Shown here: positions 56,301 through 64,000 of the stretch, piece by piece
How positions within the stretch are numbered: position 1 is the stretch's first letter
Layout of the letters: the number at the start of each line of letters is the position of its first letter
Assembly: GCA_022495005.1 (NCBI GenBank)
Contig: JAGYXB010001412.1
Coordinates: forward strand, 620,001-684,000
Direction of reading: 5' to 3'
Length of the DNA: 64,000 nucleotides
Source of the DNA: Rhyacophila brunnea
Lineage: Eukaryota; Arthropoda; Insecta; Trichoptera; Rhyacophilidae
Translations under genes and position numbers: made by a program
The notes under the pieces: model-generated
Told to the model about the DNA's origin: nothing
The model's input: only the letters and a program-made list of their open reading frames with translations
The model's database searches: none

Positions 56301-59300
56301 GGCGGATGTGAATCTCCAATGGAATCTTCTTCAAAAAAGTTGTCGTTACTGTCACTCGGCAACAGTCCCGGATAATTGCATTTGAAGTCAAATGCGTCAT
56401 CTTCTTGTGATTGCAAAAGACTTGATGACGGAAAACTGGTCTTCCCGTCTGAAATACAAAATATAAATAAATACTTTTTTCAACTTAGCACAAAAACAAC
56501 GGACTTTGCAACTCTCAATGACAGCTGGTTCTACCGGCGAACAGGTATACAGAGCAGTAAAATTGACATTTCTTAACTAATTTTATTATTTTTTGAATGG
56601 TAGAGAAGATCTTGAGATGATAATATAAAGCAAAACATCCTGGAAATTGGATGTTTTGGCATGTGGAGGCTCTAAAATATTGCATTTTTTTCTAAAATTA
56701 CGGGTCAATTATAAACTCCAAAAGAAAGTTCTACCAAATATATTTAACAACATATGTGTTACATGACATTTAATTTAAATGTATACTTCGCATGTTGACA
56801 AAAGAATATTTCGAAAGATGTTAAAACTAATACTATTTTATGGAATAAAAATATTTTATATAACCACCATCACCTTTTTCCAATAATTATTAGGTAAAGG
56901 CAACACACAGTGGCACAATAATGGCATAGAATAATGTCACAAAATTTTAAGTTTTATAAATTGCTGGTTATTGATACACTCTCACATTAGCCTATTGCTA
57001 GTGCCTACACTGTAACTTCAGAAAAGGCTGAAACATGTTACCTAATCTCAAAAATCGTCGGCTTAACAAAACATGCAACCAAGCTCCTTGATAACCCGTC
57101 AATATATTCTAGTTAAGTATTAAATGAATGTTTAGTTAATGAAACGTAAATTGTACAGCGTGATGGGTAAATGTAATTTAAATTCAGTAGAATCGTTTAT
57201 AATAGTAAAATCATAATTCTAAATACTAAATACGCAATAATATTAAAATGGCAACACCATTGTAAAATTATTGTTTTGTCTCGTTACTAAATAAAGAGAA
57301 CCCCATCGCGTTTCCGGTATATATTTTTTATTTACTGGGTATTGTGAACCCTGTCGAAGTCAGTTAGCGTCTAAGGTTCAACCGCTAAACACTGACTGTC
57401 GGGAAGTTTATTAATGTGCTCGTAAAAAGAAAATATAATAAAAGTGAAGCTGCCAAAAATTTGTGTTGCCCGTGAATTACTTATTATTTCACCCGTGTCC
57501 CTTTATAACACTACAGTCCCGAGTCTACCGAAAGTTTAATAGATATAATAAAATCTTTGACACCTCGGGTCGCCGACTGAGCTAAACCCCGAAAGACCCT
57601 GAGGATATGTCATTATGTGTTATTAGTTAGGGTTGTCAAACTTTTTATACCTACCGCCCACTTTTGTATCTCTGTTAGTAGTAAAATTTTGTAACCGCCC
57701 ACCGGTTCCACAGTAATGGTGATTTATAAAGTAGGGAAGTAACTTTACCTTTAAAAATTTAGTTACAGAAGTTAAAGCATATAATAATAATTAGTTCCCA
57801 AATACTTTATGTCAGACTTTCGTCTTGAGTTTGGCAGAATAAATCTTTATAAAACAATTTATTGTAGTTAAATCTATCTTTTTTGCATACATAGAAGCAT
57901 GAAGAATGTTATGAAAACATAATGAAAATGTTTTTAAAACCGCCGTGAAAGCTGGAACTCCCGCTAGTGGGCGGTACAAACTGTGCTATACAAACAGTAC
58001 AGGAGTTACTGTATTGAAATAATGTTGTTGATTGTGTATCCCGATATCAATTATTGATAAGTTCAAAGTATTACCGAGGCATAGTTTGATGCTTTCTTGG
58101 GCAGTTTCCACTTGTCTTTTGAAGATCACCACTCCTCGGAGTCTTTTGATGCAGGACTCGCAAATCATGTTAACATTTCCGACTTTTTCATTTTCACTTA
58201 CCTGCAACATCAAAGGGATCGTTATCGAAACAAGGAAAAAAACAGGCTCAAGAGTTCAAATTAATATTTATATTATATTTTACATATAATTAAACATTAC
58301 AAATATATCGAGGGTATACTGACAGAAAGCATTAAGTCAATAAAACAAGTTCTGAGATAATCGCAAAAAGACTTTAATTTTTTTTTCAAAGCGTTCTTCC
58401 ACGCAGGTTTTTTTATGATTTAAAAACAATTTCTGTACATTATAAAGACTAACCTTTATGGCAAACACAATATACGACATGTTACAAGTCCCGTATTTTG
58501 TATACACAGAACGCATTAGGTCATTATCATGCTTTCTATCAGAGTAAAAAAATAACAATATGATTTAATAATGTTTCTATTTTCTCACCATTATATCCTA
58601 TGCCTTTGTGCGTTTTACCAGGACGTAGAGCGTAAAATTGTATACATTTTGGCATTTAAAACAGAAAAAAAGCAAAAACTGAGTTAATGCGTTCTGTCAG
58701 TATACCCTCCCTCGATATTATAAATTCAAGATATTCTTTTTAACACTACAACAGACCATGCTGCCCAATGACAGTAGTGTAGTGAAACAGATTATTGCAT
58801 TAGTAGAAGATAAACAATCACATAAACACCCAGGCTTTAAGAAAATCACATAAATTATCATGAACTCATTCTTGGTAGTATTGAACCGTGACTCTGATAA
58901 CTATCTTAGAAATCGGGAGCATCAGTTGTTTGTTCTCCCATGGTGTAGAACTAACCATTACAGAGTTCGAAATGAACAATTTTACGAACCGAAGCGCTCG
59001 ATAATTTTCCGAAAATATTAACATTAATAATTAGTCATAAATTTTTGTAAATATTATATAGACGGACGCTTAAATGGGACAGTCTTGTGGCGTGCAAGAT
59101 TTAGACACAATGTTGTACATCACGTCATAAACATTATTTTTATTATGATTCCGATAAGTTTCATATAAAATTTAAAAAATATATTTAAATATAATATAGG
59201 TGGGTAAATAATTGTATTACATTTTTATATTTATCGAATCGTAATGCAATTTTTCATTTTTCCGTGAGACAGAGCGATAATCTCAGGAAGGTTCAGTTCA

Positions 59301-59854
59301 TTTCGAGCGCTGAACCATTGGTAATGCCATTTGGGAGGGCCATGACTATATTCTACCTAATCAGTCTAATCACTTTAGATATTAATATATTCCACTTGCG
59401 TGAGGAGAGTTGAAGTTGGACGTTGTTTTGTAAAGTTTTAAAATTTAATTTACTTACACTCAGCACACCCAGTGTACTCTGTATATTTAAATATTGTTAA
59501 CACTTTTGTTTTATTTGTTTTTTCCTGGATCAGACGGATGACAAATGGAACAGAGCAGGGCGAAGGTCAAAGGGAGAGGCCTACATGAGATAAGTGAGTA
59601 GTGGGTTGAACATCGAAGGGCTGACATGCAATCAATTAAGAAAACAATCATTATGTTGAACTTACATTGATAGAGAAGCAATACTCCAGCATCACCGAGT
59701 ATACCTCCATGTTGCCATCGTAATTATACATTTCTGTCATGTTCTTAAGGTCAGCACATGTGGTGGCACAGGCTTGGCACACATCATCCAACCGATTAGG
59801 ATGATCTTCGTCATTTTCTAATTTGATTGGGTGATTTATCAGTGGGTCCATCAT
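49880..59854 (-). CDS. ZAD-C2H2 zinc finger protein, 8 exons, one apparent frameshift
   Basis: Exons, 5' to 3': 59854-59666, 58201-58075, 56448-56277, 55650-55557, 54901-54848, 54450-54337, 53889-53644, 50396-49880. Exons 1 and 2 encode a ZAD domain with cysteine pairs C26/C29 and C77/C80 (VCQACATTC and ICESC), a dimerisation module of arthropod zinc finger regulators. Exon 3 is acidic and low in structure. Exon 7 gives three C2H2 fingers and exon 8 five more, with linkers such as HSDVKRFVCVECG, so DNA binding in the nucleus is likely. The start is the first ATG (MMDPLIN); the frame runs further upstream only through a TTG. Exon lengths sum to 1513 nt, one base over 504 codons: exon 4 has a stop in all three frames, and dropping one T of the TTT at 55619-55621 restores phase with both neighbours. 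This is either an assembly error or a recent lesion. The target is unknown. Confidence 0.88.
51019..51149. repeat. Half copy of the TTAGG-core palindrome
   Basis: Matches the left arm and core of 26752-26955: GGTTATGTGGAATACAGCGG, ATATTGGATTATTTGTTAG, then GTTAGTTTGGGTTAG and GAGGTTAGGTTAG. The right arm is absent. Confidence 0.75.
52540..52640 (+). promoter_or_regulatory. Core-promoter-like cluster, possible LTR
   Basis: GGTATAAAAAG (52545) is followed about 30 bases later by the arthropod initiator-like TCAGTC (52576) and then AATAAA (52631). That order, TATA, start, poly(A) within 90 bp, is what an LTR shows. No LTR ends, primer site or coding sequence were found nearby. It lies in intron 7 of the zinc finger gene. 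Confidence 0.3.
53428..53500. repeat. Right-arm copy of the TTAGG-core palindrome
   Basis: Reads AACCTAACAAATAATCCAGT, ATCGGCTATTTTCAAAATGT and GTATTCCGCATAACTGAC, matching the right arm of 26752-26955 with little of the core. Confidence 0.75.
55085..55165 (-). mobile_element. tRNA-like SINE head (family 3)
   Basis: The minus strand reads CCCGTAGCTTAATTGTAAAG (A-box region) and AGGTTCAAGTCCCG (B box), then GGGTGTCGTATTTTTTTC. It resembles the segment at 21987-22060 and, less closely, that at 16385-16470. No anticodon arm or acceptor pairing supports a working tRNA. Confidence 0.65.
57640..57985. repeat. hAT-like inverted-repeat remnant
   Basis: ACCGCCCAC occurs near the left end (57653-57661) and its inverse GTGGGCGGT near the right end (57968-57976), with CAAACTTTTTATACC and CAGTTTGTACC as outer parts. 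The pattern suggests an inverted-repeat element; the ends are not exact. It lies in intron 2 of the zinc finger gene. Confidence 0.5.
58885..59460 (+). mobile_element. Second fragment of the same LINE, split by an inserted element
   Basis: Sequence matching 19425-19620 appears in two pieces: GTGACTCTGATAACTATCTT to AGAACTAACC (about 58888-58960), and GGTAATGCCATTTGGGAGGG to TGGACGTTGTTTTGTAAAG (about 59320-59440). The gap is the element at 58961-59312. The copy lies in intron 1 of the zinc finger gene. Confidence 0.8.
58961..59312. mobile_element. Non-autonomous hAT-type element in the LINE fragment
   Basis: Terminal repeats CAGAGTTCGAAATGAAC and CAGCGCTCGAAATGAAC (right end as reverse complement). 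Flanking 8-mers AACCATTA and AACCATTG match at 7 of 8. It interrupts the LINE fragment and so postdates it. Length 352 bp, no coding sequence. Confidence 0.88.
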
Positions 59855-60659
59855 CGATGCAATAAGATTTGTATGCGATTTCGGTCCAGTATGATGAAAT
59901 AGCAAAGCTATTCATACATATAAAAAGACATTGTCACACCAACTAGTAGAGTGTAGAATATTATAATCACCTTATAATCTTGAAACAATAAACAAATAAC
60001 GCGATTTTTATTCTATATACAATGTACATAAAAAAAGAAAACTAACTATAATTTTAGAAACGTCAAAAAAGTATCTCGCAAATCTGATGACAGTTGAATT
60101 TGGTCAATTCAGTATTGCCAGGGCCAGATATTTAATGGAGTTGTCCACGTATTCATAATATTATCGACTGCTCCATGTAAGACGGAAGTACCTCCCTTTT
60201 TTGGGTTTTTGAGTTAGGTCCACTTTCGTATGCAGAAAATTTTTCTCTATTTTTCTGTGACACAGTGGTAACTCTAACGTAAATAGATTGTCTTTAAATT
60301 CAATTTAAAAATAGTCGTAATATAATCTTAAATACTAATATTTTTCCATGTATTACAGAAGTAAGTTTAATTACTGCAGTTTTCATGGGATATTATTTTT
60401 ATGTACCGGCCGTAAGTCAGACATACGTCTGTCTTCACCGGAAGTATTATGTCTATGGCGCAAAATCTATGGGCGCAAAACTTGTTGATTGACATTTCTT
60501 GAAGTGCGTACGTATCACTGCGATAATCAAGTGAATATAATATTATACTATACTATGTAACATCAAAATTATATCTAACAGAACAAAAATAATAATGGAA
60601 ATGGATCTTTGCCCATAGTGGATACTAGTAAGTAGATTAGTAAATCAACAATCACATTA
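59855..60659. other. Region upstream of the zinc finger gene
   Basis: Presumed promoter and 5' UTR of the zinc finger gene, followed by AT-rich sequence up to the DUF7869-type remnant. No coding sequence or clear promoter element is seen. Confidence 0.5.
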
Positions 60660-63600
60660 CAAAAAAATATAAGACGTTTTAATTTTGAAAGGCAAGATAC
60701 ACCGTCGCCTATGATGCACCTTGATGAGAAGACAGGGATATTCTATGATACTTCGGATGCTACTAATTTGGAAGAATTGGTACCAAACTCGGTATGAAAA
60801 CACACACTTTTATAATTTGAAATATCCGATGAGATTGATATACAAATACCTGATAGGTAATAATATAATAACTATATATTACGTTTTACAGAGACCGGAA
60901 AATTCGCTTGATATCGAAAATGAAATTTAATGCATCCAGTAAAACAATCATCTGGTATTCAAAAAAGGCAGGTGACACCTTGAGGAAAGATTGTTAGAAA
61001 ACGCATGAGAAATCCTGACAGTGGGCTGTCAATAAATCTAAAAAGAATCATAAGCGAGGTTTAGAATATAAAACTAGAAAATGTGAAGTTATGATTGCCA
61101 AGTACATGGGAGCAGGTTTTAGGTTGAACTGTCATAAAATTAAATGCATGACAAATGTATGCGATGAAGCACGAAAAAAAATATTTGAAGCTTTGTGTAA
61201 ATTACCAGATTATGAAAAACAGTGAAATTTTATCACCCGATACGTAAAATTTGTTCCGAAGAAACAAATAAGAGCTTCCGATGCCAATAATTCGAGGCGA
61301 ACCGTCTCACGACAATATTTCCTAAAAATTGTGAATGATGATTGTGATATTTCTGAAATGCGTGTTTTTAAAAAGATGTTTATAGAGACATTGAGAAGCT
61401 CTGACAAAATGGTATCATTCTACTGCGTGTAAAAAACTTGATGAAGGAGGTGCAATTGCGGCAGATATGCGAGGAAAACATGTAAAAGGAGTAAATAAAT
61501 TTTCTTCAGAGATTATTGAAACGGTTCGAGACCACATACTAAGTTTTCCAGTAGTCGAGTCTCATTACCCGAAAATCGTCTAAAAAACTATACTTGGATA
61601 GCAACCTTTCCATTGCTAAAATGTATAGACTCTATATAGAATAGCTGAAAGAAGACAACACCAAAACATCTGCCAATTTGCGTCAGTACTCAGATATTTT
61701 TAATAGTGAGTTCAACAATGCGTTCCAGAAACCGAAGAAGGACCAGTGTGAGATATGCGAGAAATAGGTATAAAGTCGCAGCAGAAAATGAAAAAGTAAG
61801 TAATTTAAAAAAATGAGTATGAAACCCATTTAACCAATACAATTTAAGTACCAGCATTAAAAGATGGTGACAAAGAGAAATGCGTAACCGACCAACATCT
61901 TTGTGTGGCTGTATTCGACCTGCAGAAAGTTTTGCAGACCCTGCAGTCAGATGTTAATAGTTTTTACTATAAGAGAAAATATACAACTTTACTGTGTATG
62001 ATATTGGGAAGAAGCAGGGCCATTGTTTTATTTGGCATCAGTCAGAGGTAAAAAGTGAAGCAAATGAAATTGCAACATGCCTCTTAAAATGTATACGTGC
62101 CGCACATGCAGCAGGCATAAAAACAATTATTTTATATTCTGATAACTGCGGGGGGCAAAATCGGAACCGCATTGTAATCACTATGTTAGAATATGCAGCA
62201 AACACTCTAAGGATTGACATTACCCATAACTTTTTAGAGAAAGGACATACATAAAATGAGGGGGACTCAATGCATGCAACAATAGAAAATGCAAGAAAAC
62301 ACAAAATTATCTATGTCCCTGAATAATGGGTCATGTTAATTCGCTGTGCGAAAGTGAAAGGTCACCCATACAAAATAAAATGAAATGTTTTATGAAGACT
62401 GGACTTTAAGGGCCCGCTGAAGAGCCCGCCGTTCAAATATAATTCAGTATAAAAAGGACCTCGGCGTCGTAACTACGTCAATTTAAATCGATCTTTTCGC
62501 AAAAATCACTAATCATCGGAGATTTTATTTCAAGAAATATTATTATTATTACTGATAATTTCTGCCGCGCGGAGAATTATTATTATTTTATGAACACCTG
62601 CGAGATGAAGCCGATCAGAAAACAGGGCTGTCAAAATAATATTAAGCATTCATATTTTTTAAATGTTAATTTCATCATGGTTTTTAATCAAACCTGTGCA
62701 AGTACGTACTGATAACTTGGGTGGATTTTGTAGCAAACATACTATTGATATATATACGGGTATATTATTATTATTATAACCCAATTCAAATTGAACATAG
62801 GTTGATACTCAAATACTATTATAGTATGTTTATGATTTCGAGAAAATAATACGATGGTATAATTAATCCATATCAATTATTTGAAAACATTACATTCGCA
62901 CTTTGCACAAAATTACAAACACATTCGAAGTTTGCCGCACACGTACAGACCACGTGATATTTGTTTACGCAAAATCGTCGCTTTTCAAAATGGCGAATTT
63001 GATTACCAGATTTTACTGCGATGAATCAGTATGTTCCTTTTGTCTTTTTTTATTCGTAGGTTTGTTTACTATGTACACCGAGAAATTTCCATTTATAAAC
63101 TCGGAAACGATTTTTACAGAAGAGTTTTGGAATATAATGCAACCAAAACTGGAAAAAATTCTATCATGGGTGTTGACTTCCTGAATTAGCTAACCCCAGG
63201 TCCATGCCACTACGTGAACCACAGTGGATATTAAGCCATTTCCACACTGGCAACAAGTTGCTGGCAACCTCATTAAATTTTACGATACTTACCATAATTG
63301 CTTAAGAAATTTTACAATAATTATCGTAAAATCTAACGAGGTTGCCAGCAAATTAACTTGTTGCCAGTGTGGACCCGGCATTAGATGCACAAAACTTAAA
63401 TAATATATATTATAAATAAAAATTTAAAATTATAAATATATATTATGATTTATGTCTTCGACAGCCCTGATGAAATAAATATGAAATATGAGTCGGATCA
63501 GTCACAGAGCAAATTTATTAACACAAACAACTTTGACACGACCTTTTTATATTAACTAGTAGACCAGATATTATGGACCAGATGTTAAAAAATCATATTT

Positions 63601-63954
63601 TCAATTCTCAAGGCCAATTCTGTAGAACGTCCTCTTAAGCCATTTATTAGTTACAGCAAGCAATTGGAAAACGGCTAGTGATAATTCCACAGTGAAATGG
63701 AATAAGATCCGCGAGGTGTCGTGCAATATAAAAAACCTTCCGAAGTGTGTATTAAATACACATACACGCAGGATATATTGACCATTTTACTTCAAAGACG
63801 AACAAGACTGAAAGATTTGTCATCGTTATGCGAAAACACTCTCATTCCGAAAGCTTATCATAATTTTTATCGGTCACTTACTTCAAACGATAATTTTCTT
63901 GAACATTCTCATAACATAAGAGATGACGCATCGGATGAGTTAGAAAGTGATTAA
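60660..63954 (+). pseudogene. DUF7869-type gene copy 2, intron-containing, decayed and interrupted
   Basis: Fragments in order: DEKTGIFYDTSDATNLEELV (about 60722), an intron with a GT donor near 60857 and TTTTACAG before RPENSLDIENEI (60891), GAGFRLNCHKIKCMTNVCDE (61113), ITRYVKFVPKKQIRASDANN, FKKMFIETLRSSD, PETEEGPV (about 61730), YDIGKKQGHCFIWHQSEVKS (61997), IILYSDNCGGQNRNRIVITM and HNFLEKGHT (to 62251), then past a stop NEGDSMHATIENARKHKI and WVMLIRCAKVKGHPY. After the TTAA element come KPFISYSKQLENG and, at 63721-63954, LSSLCENTLIPKAYHNFYRS and a natural stop. At least two stops look like CAA to TAA changes (GHT*NEGD, VPE*WVM). DUF7869 is widespread in insect genomes and often multicopy; its function is unknown to me, and a mobile origin is inference. 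Confidence 0.75.
62410..63634 (+). mobile_element. TTAA-flanked 1.2-kb element, copy 2, inside a DUF7869-type gene
   Basis: TTAA flanks both ends (62406-62409, 63635-63638). Removing the element and one TTAA joins EMFYEDWTF to KPFISYSKQLENG, which restores the host reading frame across the junction; this shows directly that it inserted at a TTAA and duplicated it. It is more than 90% similar by eye to copy 1 in inverted orientation, with small indels. It holds the same internal hairpin at about 63237-63383. Confidence 0.92.
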
Positions 63955-64000
63955 ATGGATTTTTTTATTAATTTCACTATCATTTCTATGGTATCCTTTG

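Noticed and set aside
57300..57620. Solo LTR suggested by mixed promoter-like and poly(A)-like content
   Set aside because: No TG...CA ends or flanking duplication could be located.
1..64000. CRISPR array, operon, phage or viral insertion
   Set aside because: No spaced direct repeats of the right size, no tightly packed co-directional genes and no recognisable viral protein were found.

Overview
The window is a stretch of AT-rich insect nuclear DNA. Evidence: multi-exon genes with GT-AG introns, a ZAD-type zinc finger protein (a mainly arthropod family), dispersed repeats built on the insect telomere-like unit TTAGG, tRNA-derived SINEs, and insect-type non-LTR elements and DNA transposons. 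I cannot name the order with confidence; Lepidoptera is possible but not shown.

Three host genes are supported, all on the minus strand. (1) Cytosolic methionyl-tRNA synthetase, 29049 down to 4630: 23 coding exons that splice in phase into one open frame of 1031 codons (GST-like N-terminus, HIGH-type and KMSKS-type motifs, zinc-knuckle insertion, anticodon-binding domain, three tandem WHEP domains, basic tail). (2) An isochorismatase-domain protein of the ISOC1/ISOC2 type, 47276 down to 36777: four exons, 208 codons. (3) A ZAD-C2H2 zinc finger protein, 59854 down to 49880: eight exons and eight fingers, with one apparent single-base frameshift in exon 4.

Most of the rest is mobile DNA, much of it nested. 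A complete PIF/Harbinger element (29435-33737, TTA target duplication) lies about 0.4 kb upstream of the synthetase start. It carries a transposase gene and an opposite-strand MADF gene whose exons lie inside each other's introns. A 3.2-kb hAT element with a perfect 8-bp duplication sits in intron 1 of the isochorismatase gene. A Tigger/pogo fossil in synthetase intron 4 is broken by two later insertions. Two inverted copies of a 1.2-kb TTAA-flanked element lie 55 kb apart; one interrupts a decayed, intron-containing DUF7869-type gene, and a second decayed copy of that gene family lies at 45.3-46.5 kb. Many short inverted-repeat elements (hAT, Harbinger and pogo types), SINEs and fragments of two LINE families fill the introns.

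The window shows no operon, CRISPR array, phage or bacterial island. The most unusual organisation is the interdigitated pair of antisense genes in the Harbinger element; the triple WHEP tail of the synthetase and the palindromes with TTAGG-like centres are next.
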